From assembly GCF_014905615.1 (NCBI RefSeq), contig NZ_AQGU01000027.1:186001-250000 (forward strand): DNA of 64,000 nucleotides, read 5' to 3'. Origin of the DNA: Pseudoalteromonas aliena SW19 (lineage in GTDB: Bacteria; Pseudomonadota; Gammaproteobacteria; Enterobacterales; Alteromonadaceae). A model generated the notes under the pieces. The model did not search any database, was not told where the DNA came from, and was given only the letters and a program-made list of their open reading frames with translations. The position numbers were made by a program, and so were the translations under genes. Of the stretch, positions 48,096 through 57,266 are shown in pieces; within the stretch, counting starts at the first letter, position 1, and every line of letters starts with the position of its first letter.

Positions 48096-48171
48096 GCGGT
48101 ACTAGCTCAGTTGGTAGAGCGCGACCTTGCCAAGGTCGAGGTCACGAGTTCGAGCCTCGTGTACCGCTCCA
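48096..48171 (+). tRNA. tRNA-Gly (GCC), copy 1
   Basis: 76 nt: acceptor GCGGTAC paired with GTACCGC, D-arm TAGCTCAGTTGGTAGAGC, anticodon stem-loop CGACCTTGCCAAGGTCG with GCC, T-loop GTTCGAGCC, and encoded CCA. Decodes GGC/GGU Gly codons. Intact. Confidence 0.97.
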
Positions 48172-48214
48172 ATTTCTAACCAAAAGAAATTGTAGTGATA
48201 GTAAATTAAGTAAT

Positions 48215-48446
48215 GAGGTACTAGCTCAGTTGCTAGAATGTTGAACGCGACCTGTCGCGCACCAACGTAAAATAACTGAAGAAATAAAAATGCGGTACTA
48301 GCTCAGTTGCTAGAATGTTGAACGCGACCTGTCGCGCACCAACGTGAAATAACTGAAGAAATAAAAATGCGGTACTAGCTCAGTTGGCTAGAATGTTGAA
48401 CGCGACCTGTCGCGCACCAACGTAAAATAACTGAAGAAATAAAAAT
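48215..48446 (+). repeat. Three tandem 77-bp tRNA-Gly 5'-fragment/hairpin chimeras
   Basis: Units start at 48215, 48292 and 48369 (77-78 bp). Each begins with the first ~20 nt of the tRNA-Gly gene, GCGGTACTAGCTCAGTTG (first copy GAGG), then departs into CTAGAATGTTGAACGCGACC, TGTCGCGCACCAACG and an A-rich tail. The part after the tRNA fragment can fold as GTTG-aa-CGCGAC-ct-GTCGCG-ca-CAAC. Anticodon and T-arms are absent, so these are not functional tRNAs. They lie between copy 1 and copy 2 of tRNA-Gly and would be transcribed in the same precursor. Confidence 0.88.
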
Positions 48447-48522
48447 GCGGTACTAGCTCAGTTGGTAGAGCGCGACCTTGCCAAGGTCGAGGTCACGAGT
48501 TCGAGCCTCGTGTACCGCTCCA
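48447..48522 (+). tRNA. tRNA-Gly (GCC), copy 2
   Basis: Identical 76-nt sequence to copy 1, including encoded CCA and GCC anticodon. Directly follows the chimeric repeat block. Confidence 0.97.
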
Positions 48523-48572
48523 ATTTCTAACCAAAAGAAATTGAAGTTATTTATATAACTAGAAATTTATAT

Positions 48573-48648
48573 GCGGTACTAGCTCAGTTGGTAGAGCGCG
48601 ACCTTGCCAAGGTCGAGGTCACGAGTTCGAGCCTCGTGTACCGCTCCA
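48573..48648 (+). tRNA. tRNA-Gly (GCC), copy 3
   Basis: Identical to copies 1 and 2. Its 3' end is followed by CTTTTTATACC, which may help termination, although no strong stem is visible. Confidence 0.97.
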
Positions 48649-48761
48649 ATCTTTTTATACCCTCAAAGTTTTCTGTATTAAAAATCATAAACAAAATTAT
48701 AATCACAAATCTCTCTTATCTACTTTATTTTATATGTAATATTCAGTATTGAAGTTTTGTT

Positions 48762-48805
48762 ATTAGAAGCTATAGCTTCTCGCGCGAGCAAGCTCTGCGC
48801 TTACA
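48762..48805. repeat. Solo half-copy of the TGTAGACG palindromic repeat
   Basis: ATTAGAAGCTATAGCTTCTC followed by GCGCGAGCAAGCTCTGCGC and TTACA. It matches the right half of the array units (hairpin GAAGC-...-GCTTC plus the GAGCAAGCTC terminus) with some divergence. Confidence 0.7.
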
Positions 48806-48856
48806 ATAAAGGTTTTATACTTTAAAGTTATGAGGTATGAGTGAGGTAGAGAAGAG

Positions 48857-49022
48857 TTATACCAATCTGCTTATATATGGGGTCTATTTAACGTTAAGAA
48901 AATTACGCTAGAACTAGGCAAAAATTTTTGTATCTAGTTGTTCTAAATAAAAAATTTTTAACGACGTTATAGTGCAATTTAATTCGTTAAAATGATCAAA
49001 GATTTATGCAGTTTGGTATTAA
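48857..49022. repeat. Dispersed ~165-bp MITE-like repeat, copy 2
   Basis: Inverted relative to the copy at 8100-8263 and highly similar along its length. Ends TTATACCAATCTGC and GCAGTTTGGTATTAA form imperfect terminal inverted repeats. No coding capacity. Confidence 0.8.
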
Positions 49023-49045
49023 TACTTTGCAACCGAGAGCTTTTG

Positions 49046-49474
49046 TTAAAGCCGCTCCCCCTGAATAGTTGCTATAATACGCCTAGCGCCACCAGAGTTG
49101 CGATGTTCACCTAAGTAAATACCTTGCCATGTACCTAGTGCTAAATACCCATTAGAAATAGGAATAGTTAATTCACAGCCCAATGTGCTGGTTTTAATAT
49201 GTGCAGGCATGTCGTCATCGCCTTCATAATCATGACGGTAATAAGGCTGGCATTCAGGAACGAATTTATTGAAATGGCTTTCCATATCCATACGCACCGT
49301 AGGATCGGCATTTTCGTTTATAGTAAGGCTAGCGGAGGTGTGTTGGATGAATAGGTGCAACAATCCTACTGTGTAAGTGGCAAGCTCAGGGAGTTGAGAC
49401 AATATTTCGTCGTCAATTAAATGAAAACCCCGCGAGCGAGGTTTTAATACTATGACCTTTTGTTGCCAACTCAT
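49046..49474 (-). CDS. yjbQ: YjbQ (UPF0047) family protein
   Basis: A 142-residue member of the YjbQ/UPF0047 family: [20 protein letters not shown], with a His-Asp-Glu set in [16 protein letters not shown] and [12 protein letters not shown]. The family is associated with weak thiamin phosphate synthase activity in E. coli; the natural role is unclear. Its start overlaps the stop of the CheX-like gene (ATGA). The presence of a full thi operon 3.5 kb away is probably coincidental. Confidence 0.9.
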   Translation of the reverse strand: MSWQQKVIVLKPRSRGFHLIDDEILSQLPELATYTVGLLHLFIQHTSASLTINENADPTVRMDMESHFNKFVPECQPYYRHDYEGDDDMPAHIKTSTLGCELTIPISNGYLALGTWQGIYLGEHRNSGGARRIIATIQGERL

Positions 49475-49938
49475 AGCTTATCGAAACTAACTTCAATATT
49501 TGCATTACCAGCATCACTAGTGAATGGCATGATGATTTTTTTACCTTGGCTTTTATGCGTTATTGTATGCCCTTGACCGGATACTACAATAGGCGTTGCC
49601 ATGTCAAAATCAAACCCTTTTTCACCCAATAAATTTTTGGCGCCACCGGTTACCATATTGGTTATTTCGCCAACCATGTCAGTGACTTCTTCATCAATTG
49701 AATCAGGGCGTTCACCAAGCATACGTTCCATGATAGTAAGTGCAAGCTCTTCATCAAAAGTAATTGAAAATGAACCGCGAGTTTGTGGTCCCACCATACC
49801 AATCAGACCTGATACATCGCCACACGCAATTTCATCTGTTTTGATACGCGGCTTACCAGGCTTTAATTGAGTTTGAGCCATTGTACTCAATACATTGATT
49901 AAAGAAGATAAAAAAGGATTGATGAACTCTACATTCAT
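49471..49938 (-). CDS. cheX: CheX-type chemotaxis phosphatase
   Basis: A 155-residue CheC/CheX-like protein: [25 protein letters not shown] [13 protein letters not shown], and the ExxN phosphatase motif in [19 protein letters not shown]. It dephosphorylates CheY-P. No che operon is nearby, so it is an orphan. Overlaps yjbQ downstream. Confidence 0.88.
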   Translation of the reverse strand: MNVEFINPFLSSLINVLSTMAQTQLKPGKPRIKTDEIACGDVSGLIGMVGPQTRGSFSITFDEELALTIMERMLGERPDSIDEEVTDMVGEITNMVTGGAKNLLGEKGFDFDMATPIVVSGQGHTITHKSQGKKIIMPFTSDAGNANIEVSFDKL

Positions 49939-50011
49939 ATTTGTTCTCTTAAATTAGTGCTATGAAATGGTTATATCATACGAGTATAGCCATTAGGAAT
50001 AACTTTGGGGA

Positions 50012-50452
50012 TTATGATGCTCTACAAGACTCACATTTACCATGCGCTTCTATAGTTTGTCCTGATACAACAAACCCGCCTTCAGCTGCTAAGTTATTTA
50101 ACTCATGTGAGATAACGGTTGAATGAAGCTCTTTAACAAAACCACATGTATCGCAAATTAATAGTTGCACAGGATGAATATGATCAAAGTGATGGCACAG
50201 CATAAATGCATTTGTACTTTCAATTTTATGTATAAAGCCCAGTTCCGCTAAAAAATCTAATGCACGATAAATAGTGGCAGGTTTAGCACCTAACTCTGTT
50301 ACTTTTAGTTGTTCGAGTAAGTCGTATGCACCTACACCGCCTTGCGCACTGGCGAGCAGACGAAATACCTTCTCGCGGATCGGTGTAAAACGCGCACCGC
50401 GATTATCACATACTTGTTTTGCTTTACTTACGAGTGATTCTATATTCATCAT
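50012..50452 (-). CDS. zur: Fur family transcriptional regulator, likely Zur
   Basis: A 146-residue Fur-family protein: winged helix with LEQLKVTELGAKPATIYRAL, regulatory-site HHFDHIHPVQ, and two CxxC pairs (CDTC, CESC) for the structural zinc. Cys in MLCHHFDHIH as a ligand and absence of the canonical Fur HHHDH pattern favour Zur over Fur. It is divergent from marC. It could control the His-rich ABC system at 11-13 kb; no Zur box was confirmed. Confidence 0.88.
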   Translation of the reverse strand: MMNIESLVSKAKQVCDNRGARFTPIREKVFRLLASAQGGVGAYDLLEQLKVTELGAKPATIYRALDFLAELGFIHKIESTNAFMLCHHFDHIHPVQLLICDTCGFVKELHSTVISHELNNLAAEGGFVVSGQTIEAHGKCESCRAS

Positions 50453-50543
50453 TCTCTCATCCTTACTTTGCCATGATATACTAACATACTGTGTTGTAGT
50501 TGCAGCGTTTTTATTAAACGCTTTTTATCTAGGAAACCTAGTA

Positions 50544-51164
50544 ATGCATGAACTATTAGCTATTTTTATTTTCTTTTTTGCGGTAATAGACCCCATTGGT
50601 ACAGTGCCTGTATTTATTGCAGTTACACGTGGCGATGATGAAAAATTTAAACGTAAAGTTGTATTCAAAGCAGTGGGGGTTTCAGCCCTTGTACTTTTGT
50701 TTTTTGTTGTTGCAGGTGAGCAACTACTTAATGCCATAGCTATTCCACTTTCGGCATTTCAAATAGCAGGTGGTATTGTATTACTTATTTTTGCTCTTTC
50801 GATGATATTTGGTGAAAGTAAACCTGAAACCGAAATAAAAAGCGTAAGAGACAGCACCGAAACCGCTATTTTTCCTCTCGCAATTCCTTCTATAGCAAGC
50901 CCCGGGGCAATGTTAGGCGCCGTTTTAATGACCCGAAATGAAGAATATACGTGGGTTGAGCAGTTAATGACGTCATCTATGATGCTAGCAGTGCTGGCCA
51001 TTGTGCTTGTATTGCTGCTGATGGCTACACATGTTCACAAGTTAATAGGTGACAGTGGCGCAAGTATTGTTAGTAGAATAATGGGGCTTATTTTAAGCTC
51101 TGTTGCCGTGACTAATATTTTAAACGGCATCGCTCATTACTTTGGATTACAGGTGTTTTCTTAA
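50544..51164 (+). CDS. MarC family integral membrane protein
   Basis: About 206 residues from the ATG at 50544 (MHELLAIFIFFFAVIDPIGT). A longer upstream frame from 50274 runs antisense to zur and is not credible. Six hydrophobic helices with the MarC pattern DPIGTVPVFIA, FQIAGGIVLLIFAL, AIPSIASPGAM. Transport function unproven in this family. Immediately upstream of the dusA island junction. Confidence 0.92.
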   Translation: MHELLAIFIFFFAVIDPIGTVPVFIAVTRGDDEKFKRKVVFKAVGVSALVLLFFVVAGEQLLNAIAIPLSAFQIAGGIVLLIFALSMIFGESKPETEIKSVRDSTETAIFPLAIPSIASPGAMLGAVLMTRNEEYTWVEQLMTSSMMLAVLAIVLVLLLMATHVHKLIGDSGASIVSRIMGLILSSVAVTNILNGIAHYFGLQVFS

Positions 51165-51245
51165 CATTGATGCCCGTTAGGCTTTTGTGTAAAATACAGC
51201 GCCTTTTAAGCTGTGCTTAATAACTTTAATACCCTGAGGTTTGCT

Positions 51246-51308
51246 TTGAATAAATGTACTTTGGATAGACGCTTTTCTGTGACACCAATGCTTGATTGGA
51301 CGTATTAA
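51246..51308 (+). pseudogene. dusA: Displaced 5' end of the original host dusA
   Basis: From TTG at 51246: NKCTLDRRFSVTPMLDWTY and a stop at TAA (51306-51308). It is homologous to the start of the intact dusA at 58605 ([18 protein letters not shown]) and diverges after the att core. It marks integration of the island into dusA; the host promoter lies upstream and is now cut off from the gene body. Confidence 0.9.
51285..51301. other. attL of the dusA island
   Basis: CCAATGCTTGATTGGAC, matching CCGATGCTTGATTGGAC at 58638-58654 with one difference. The shared core lies within the conserved PMLDW codons of dusA, the known target of dusA-specific integrases. Confidence 0.88.
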
Positions 51309-51324
51309 TTTCCTTTCTTCTTTT

Positions 51325-51352
51325 AAAACAATCTATTGAATGTTGTTTTTTT
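51325..51352 (+). terminator. Terminator just inside the left island end
   Basis: Stem AAAACAA / TTGTTTT with an ~11-nt loop followed by a T-run. It would stop transcription entering the island from the orphaned dusA promoter. The remaining ~330 bp before the methyltransferase gene hold no other gene. Confidence 0.6.
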
Positions 51353-51636
51353 CATGGAGGGGATAAAAGGGGATAAGTTGAAGCGTTTCTGTGGGGGGGA
51401 ACATTAGAGATGATTAATATTGAGTTTACTAAGACATTATTAAAAGTAATGTGTTTTTCAATTCGGTTTTGATGTAATTAATTGGCTTTTATTATATGCA
51501 CCCTGTCTTAGGATAAGTTGGATTAGACGAGTCGAGGCTATTTTTAAGTTTCACAGTAGCAATTATCATTTATTTCTCTTTTCTTGATGTCTAGCTTTGA
51601 TCACACCCATACCTAACTGATATTTGTTGTTTCAAG

Positions 51637-51649
51637 TACTCAATGAGTA
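51637..51649. promoter_or_regulatory. Candidate operator in the methyltransferase promoter
   Basis: Perfect odd palindrome TACTCA-A-TGAGTA directly overlapping a -10-like TATAAA (51648), about 30 bp before the methyltransferase ATG. A bound regulator, perhaps the N-terminal HTH of the methyltransferase itself, would block this promoter. Prediction only. Confidence 0.5.
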
Positions 51650-51679
51650 TAAAATTCCGTAATAAACACGTGAGCTAAA

Positions 51680-52861
51680 ATGAATACAATAGAAATCGTT
51701 CTAGCTAGAAAAGAGTTGGATTTGACTCAATCTCAAGCAGCGGATATTTTACATGTCAGTAAAAGGACGTGGCAGCAATGGGAGCTTTTTATGATAAAAA
51801 TGAATTACCAGCCTGAGAGCCTAGAAATGAAGCAAATATATACTCAATATACTCCTAAAGATATTAAAAAGAATCATGAGGAATTAGCTCTTGAGACTCA
51901 TAAAAAAGAACAAGAAATAAACAAAAATAAAAAATACAAATTTATAGACTTGTTTGCTGGAATAGGTGGTATACGTAAATCTCTTGAATCTATAGGTGGT
52001 GGCTGTGTATTTTCTTCTGAAATCGATCAGCATGCTCAGTTTACGTATTATAGTAATTATGGTGTTGTACCGTTTGGCGATATTACAAAGATAAATCCAG
52101 AAGATGTACCCGACCATGATATTTTATGTGGTGGGTTCCCTTGCCAGCCTTTTAGTAATATAGGTAAACGAGAAGGTTTTGAGCATCCTACACAAGGAAC
52201 TATGTTTCATGAAGTCTTAAGAATCGTTAACCATAAAAAACCTAGAGTTGTTTTTCTTGAAAATGTTTCAGGCCTAGTTAATCATGATAAGGGAAGAACC
52301 TTAGAAGTCATCTTGAGCGAACTAGAAAAACTTGGTTATAAATGCCATACCACACTCTTAAATGCAAAAGACTTTGGCGTCCCCCAGAACCGTAACCGTT
52401 TTTATCTTGTAGCATTTTTAGATGATATTGATTTTTCATTTCCAGAGCCGCCAATGATTAGTTCAGATATCGGAGATTATATAGAGAAAGGTATTACAGG
52501 CTTCTCAATATCTGAACATCTACAAAAGTCATATCTATTTAAGAAAGATGACGGTAGACCTGTATTAATTGATGAAAATACAAAAGGGTATGTTAAAACT
52601 CTTGTATCCACCTATCATAAGATTCAAAGACTAACTGGGACATTTGTTAAAGATGGTGAAACGGGGATAAGATTGCTTACTAAAAATGAGTGTAAAGCAA
52701 TTATGGGATTCCCTGAGGACTTTATAATTCCTGTATCAAGAACTCAGATGTATAGACAGATGGGTAACTCAGTAGTAATTAAAGTAGTTAGTGAAATTGC
52801 TAAAGAGATTGATAAAGCATTATCTAAAAAGCAATCGAAAAATTGTCAAAAAGTATCATAA
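51680..52861 (+). CDS. MspI-type DNA (cytosine-5) methyltransferase with N-terminal HTH
   Basis: A 393-residue 5mC methyltransferase. Motif I DLFAGIGGI, motif IV GGFPCQPFS with catalytic Cys about 155, motif VI FLENVSG, motif VIII QNRNRFY, and motif X RQMGNSV. The target region (SISEHLQKSYLFKKDDGRP, then TYHKIQRLTGTFVKDGETGI) closely resembles M.MspI, which methylates the outer C of CCGG. The first ~60 residues are a helix-turn-helix (ELDLTQSQAADILHVSKRTW) as in M.MspI. It is convergent with the restriction gene. CCGG specificity is inference from family resemblance. Confidence 0.93.
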   Translation: MNTIEIVLARKELDLTQSQAADILHVSKRTWQQWELFMIKMNYQPESLEMKQIYTQYTPKDIKKNHEELALETHKKEQEINKNKKYKFIDLFAGIGGIRKSLESIGGGCVFSSEIDQHAQFTYYSNYGVVPFGDITKINPEDVPDHDILCGGFPCQPFSNIGKREGFEHPTQGTMFHEVLRIVNHKKPRVVFLENVSGLVNHDKGRTLEVILSELEKLGYKCHTTLLNAKDFGVPQNRNRFYLVAFLDDIDFSFPEPPMISSDIGDYIEKGITGFSISEHLQKSYLFKKDDGRPVLIDENTKGYVKTLVSTYHKIQRLTGTFVKDGETGIRLLTKNECKAIMGFPEDFIIPVSRTQMYRQMGNSVVIKVVSEIAKEIDKALSKKQSKNCQKVS

Positions 52862-52863
52862 AA

Positions 52864-52880
52864 GGGGGGAGCTTCCCCCA
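52864..52880. terminator. Short terminator between methyltransferase and restriction gene
   Basis: GGGGGA / TCCCCC stem with a 3-4-nt loop exactly between the two convergent stops, with A/T-rich flanks. Confidence 0.6.
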
Positions 52881-52886
52881 TTTATT

Positions 52887-54140
52887 CTAAATTATAATCG
52901 GAAGTTTTAATTGAATTCTTTGACCACGTTTTTTAGATGGGTAAGTCCAGCTTAAAGGTACACCATAAACGTGGTTACAATTTTTATATATTTCATCAAT
53001 ATAAAAATCAAACTTAGTAAACTTAATCTGACCCGACTTATTAATTAAAAGGTAATTTGAAACTTGCTTCCCTGGATCAATAAGGTTCTGGTGGTCATGC
53101 TCACCTTTTAAAGCCCATTCAATAAAAGTTTGATGATGAGGTATCAGTAGTGCTTCAAAATCTTCTGCCGAATATCCTGGAGGTAAACCTTCCACAAAAT
53201 CCTTGTGAGAGCCAAGCTCTTGATAATATAAAAAATAATCAGCTAGTTTTTGGCCTGCGATATTCAAAACTCGAATAAAGTCTTCAGCGCGATAATCATG
53301 GCAACTTACACGGTTTTGAGTCGTATTCTTAATGGAGATAGTCTCCATTAGTACACCCCTAACTGTCTGAATCTCAATAATTACATCGGCTTTAGCGTTA
53401 CCACCACTAGCTAGTTTTTTAACAGTATTTGTGGCTTTGACAGAAATTAATTCATGCAAGCCTATAGTATAATCAGATGTTAATTGTCCTAATACACAAC
53501 GATATAATGTGTCTGTTTCTGAGGAGCTTGACTTAAATAAGTTTAGTTGCTCGTAACAGTTGAGCAAATCAACAACCTCTTTTTCAAAAGCATTACCTCT
53601 TAGGCCATAATAACTGCCATCTTTTATTAATGAATTCGCTTCTTCTTCTTCGCGTTCTCTCTCTTGTTCAACAGTAATTTTATGGTTTTCAAGGAAGTGA
53701 ATTAGACCTGTAAAGCTCAATATATGTGATGCAGGGCAATATGCTACTTTATTTATGACATTTGACTTAAAATTTACTAATCCTGAGTTTCTTTCAAATT
53801 CTTCATCAGGGTACAGTAGGATAGATGCGATAATGTCATTCGAAATGTCTGCATGTTGCATAATTCCTTGAAAGTCATATAAATCTTGTTTTACACGATC
53901 TCTAAATGAATTACTGCTGTTGATGATAATTAATTTATCATCAAGAGTTTTTAGAATATAGTTTGTTTTGTATTGGTATTTATAAGTAAAGCCTGTGTGA
54001 TTAAAGTTAGTTTTTCCCCAAAACTGCTTAATTATTCCTTGCTCTTTAAGTTCATTAAATTTTAGAGTTAGTAGAGCATCAAGCTCTTGGCCAGCAAGGT
54101 TCTTAAGCCTATTTGCTTCGGTTATTATATTTTGTTCCAT
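52887..54140 (-). CDS. MspI-like type II restriction endonuclease, long form
   Basis: A 417-residue protein. The C-terminal ~240 residues parallel R.MspI: GLRGNAFEKEVVDLL, ASGGNAKADVIIEI with a following SIKNTT (possible D-x-n-K catalytic arrangement), HHQTFIEWALKG, and a terminal VPLSWTYPSKKRGQRIQ resembling the MspI end. The N-terminal ~170 residues are extra compared with MspI (262 residues) and of unknown role. Pairing with an MspI-type methyltransferase strongly supports CCGG cleavage; cleavage activity is not proven. Confidence 0.85.
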   Translation of the reverse strand: MEQNIITEANRLKNLAGQELDALLTLKFNELKEQGIIKQFWGKTNFNHTGFTYKYQYKTNYILKTLDDKLIIINSSNSFRDRVKQDLYDFQGIMQHADISNDIIASILLYPDEEFERNSGLVNFKSNVINKVAYCPASHILSFTGLIHFLENHKITVEQEREREEEEANSLIKDGSYYGLRGNAFEKEVVDLLNCYEQLNLFKSSSSETDTLYRCVLGQLTSDYTIGLHELISVKATNTVKKLASGGNAKADVIIEIQTVRGVLMETISIKNTTQNRVSCHDYRAEDFIRVLNIAGQKLADYFLYYQELGSHKDFVEGLPPGYSAEDFEALLIPHHQTFIEWALKGEHDHQNLIDPGKQVSNYLLINKSGQIKFTKFDFYIDEIYKNCNHVYGVPLSWTYPSKKRGQRIQLKLPIII

Positions 54141-54184
54141 AGTAATTCCATTTAAATTTAATCTGAGTGGTAACTTTTACGAGG

Positions 54185-54403
54185 CTAGTTAGTAAAAAAA
54201 TAAGTTATGCTAACTTCATAAAAATTAGCTATGACTGCCAGTTGAGACGCATAAATACGATTTTTATTTAGTTCAAATAGTGAATATTGCTGATTAGATA
54301 CATTTAAAAGATCCCCTAAAGCTTGAAGTGAGTGACCTCTCTCTTGTCGTATTGCTCGCAAGTTCTTTGAAATTAGGCTATTGATTTCTTTTTGTTCTCT
54401 CAC
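54185..54403 (-). CDS. Xre-family (controller-like) regulator of the restriction gene
   Basis: A 72-residue helix-turn-helix protein ([20 protein letters not shown], then [17 protein letters not shown]). It starts at a GTG with AAGAGG 6 nt upstream. It lies 44 bp upstream of the restriction gene on the same strand, the position of C proteins that delay restriction after entry into a new host. The palindrome at 54459-54475 is a likely binding site. Confidence 0.85.
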   Translation of the reverse strand: MREQKEINSLISKNLRAIRQERGHSLQALGDLLNVSNQQYSLFELNKNRIYASQLAVIANFYEVSITYFFTN

Positions 54404-54458
54404 TTGAACCTCTTAAAAAAGCAGAGTGTTAATGTTAGGTATTATTGATAAGTAAAGC

Positions 54459-54475
54459 TCCAAGTTATACTTGGA
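54459..54475. promoter_or_regulatory. Candidate operator of the Xre regulator
   Basis: TCCAAG-TTATA-CTTGGA, a perfect 6-bp inverted repeat about 55 bp upstream of the regulator's GTG. Its position suits an autoregulatory C-box, but the sequence is not a known consensus. Confidence 0.5.
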
Positions 54476-54662
54476 TTTTTGGAGAGATATTAGAATTTAT
54501 AAAACAATGATTCAGGGGGATTTAATTCATGATTTATAGAGTTTTTATAGGTCAATTAATGGAGTTACATATATTTTTAGATTATTCGAAGATTGGCGAT
54601 AAGTGAAATTTTGTAAGATATAAAAAAAGGGGACAATTTCTTGCCCCCTTTTCCGCGCGTTA

Positions 54663-54947
54663 CTAAAAACACTGTGCTTTTCCCCACTCAATTCTTGCAG
54701 ATGAACATTGCTGTTCAATGTATGCTGCTAAGTCATGAATATGAACTAAATATGGAGCTTTTTGACTATTATTTAGCTTAACTGCAGCGAAAGGAAGCTC
54801 ATTACTTCTTGCTTTGCGTTTAGCTGTATTTACACTCATACCTAGCACTTTAAATGCTAGATCTTCCAGTGGAATCATAATACTTGAACCATATTCTGCC
54901 ATGAGAAGGTACATAGTGGATGTAGTTGCACTTTTTTGATTAATCAT
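54663..54947 (-). CDS. Pyocin activator PrtN family protein
   Basis: A 94-residue protein matching the PrtN family: TMYLLMAEYGSSIMIPLEDL, KTAKRKA-like NTAKRKARSNELPFAAVKLN, SQKAPYLVHIHDLAAYIEQQ. In dusA-type islands such genes often serve as activators or excisionase-like factors. It stands between the regulator and the resolvase remnant. Confidence 0.85.
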   Translation of the reverse strand: MINQKSATTSTMYLLMAEYGSSIMIPLEDLAFKVLGMSVNTAKRKARSNELPFAAVKLNNSQKAPYLVHIHDLAAYIEQQCSSARIEWGKAQCF

Positions 54948-55203
54948 AAGATTTCCTGATTGTTATAGTGGCAACAATTTACAACTCATGCTCTAGTCGA
55001 ATTCATTGATTACCTACATTCCATGTATTGATATCCATTAGCCAATAGGTCTTAAGTTTAATCGTTAAAGACTATAGCAATAAACCCTATAATTAAAAAC
55101 TCATTTTATTTATCAGTAATATAAGACAGTACAGTCCATCCAAATTAGTATTTAAGATAATATTAAGGTAATCCATTAAAAGTGAATTCAATTTCAATTA
55201 AAG

Positions 55204-55369
55204 CTAGCTAGCCAAGCATCGATACACAGTTGTCCTTGAGCAATTTAAGGTTTCTGAAATTAACTTTTTATTCATCCCTTTCATAAAAAGTTCTTTAATC
55301 TGAGCATGCAAAGTTTCATTTTTGTGGCGACCAAGATGTTTTCCATTTGCTTTTGCGACCGTTCGCCCT
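55204..55369 (-). pseudogene. C-terminal remnant of a serine recombinase (resolvase)
   Basis: Host part of the frame encodes GRTVAKANGKHLGRHKNETL, then KKLISETLNCSRTTVYRCL: the DNA-binding helix-turn-helix tail of resolvases/invertases. The frame runs out of the IS left end (its only ATG is inside the IS inverted repeat). The catalytic domain is missing. It was truncated by the IS insertion or by a deletion starting from it. Confidence 0.75.
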
Positions 55370-55434
55370 TGTAGTGGTACAGTGATTTTGGCCACCCATT
55401 AAGAAAGAAATGTTATGCTAATAAGCATACAAAT

Positions 55435-56614
<1,180 letters not shown>

Positions 56615-56617
56615 CCA

Positions 56618-56857
56618 CTACAAGTTGTGATGTGTGTATTCATCAAAAATATTAACAGAGTTTGTATTCCCTGTTCGCATTACATGTTCAAGTTCTGCAA
56701 TTGCGCTTTTGTACGATTTTCTGACTGTCGTTTGCTTTTTTACACTTATAATTGAGCCGTCTTTTTGTTTTTCTTTTATCCAAGCATTTTTCTTAACATC
56801 TTTACTTAATGCTTGATCTTTGTAATATGCGGTTCTAACAGCTGCGAATTTTTTCAT
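56618..56857 (-). CDS. Hypothetical island protein, truncated by the IS
   Basis: A 79-residue basic protein (MKKFAAVRTAYYKDQALSKD, then SYKSAIAELEHVMRTGNTN). Its last residue and TAG stop are contributed by the IS right end, so its natural C-terminus was lost. No recognised domain. It may be the 5' remnant of a gene whose middle part was deleted together with the resolvase N-terminus. Confidence 0.5.
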   Translation of the reverse strand: MKKFAAVRTAYYKDQALSKDVKKNAWIKEKQKDGSIISVKKQTTVRKSYKSAIAELEHVMRTGNTNSVNIFDEYTHHNL

Positions 56858-57266
56858 TAATAGTTAAGTAGTTATACTTTAATAAGACCATATATTTAAA
56901 AAATTCAAGACTAGTAGATAAAAAGTTTTAACCCACTAAAACCTATCTCCGATAGGCGGGTTTTCATTCTGAAAAAGAAAAGAAAAGAAAAGAAAAGATA
57001 ATAAATCGGAGATGGTGACTTTAAAATATTTAGAATAGACGTTGGTCTTGATAATCGTAATCGAGAGTTAATTTCAGAGCTAATGACAATATAGAGGCAT
57101 ACTGACTTTAGTAATGCAGAGCAGGGTATAATGCTCATTTGGTTAGAGGAGAATAATTTGCTTTTTAAAGCACCTGATCACCCTGAAATTGAAAATATTA
57201 GATTTGGGTTCAGCTTTTTAATCGGTAATCCCCCCATTTTTCATGGAGGGGAGTTTTTTATAATTA
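56858..57266. other. Island stretch without a supported gene
   Basis: Holds a hairpin AACCC...CCTATC-tcc-GATAGGcGGGTT (56930-56962), a perfect pentanucleotide repeat of five AAAAG units (56973-56997), and a hairpin at 57230-57250 with CCCCCAT and ATGGaGGGG followed by TTTTTT. A 75-codon minus-strand frame and a 48-codon plus-strand frame have no supporting features. Confidence 0.45.

Noticed and set aside
48215..48446. Three further tRNA-Gly genes
   Set aside because: Only the 5' ~20 nt match tRNA; anticodon arm, T-arm and the 3' acceptor strand are absent.
50274..50543. Extended N-terminus for the MarC protein
   Set aside because: The extension runs antisense through zur and lacks membrane character; the ATG at 50544 matches the family start.
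56911..57138. 75-codon minus-strand frame covering the AAAAG repeat
   Set aside because: Its Phe-rich segment is simply the translated microsatellite (TTTTC); no ribosome site or homology signal.
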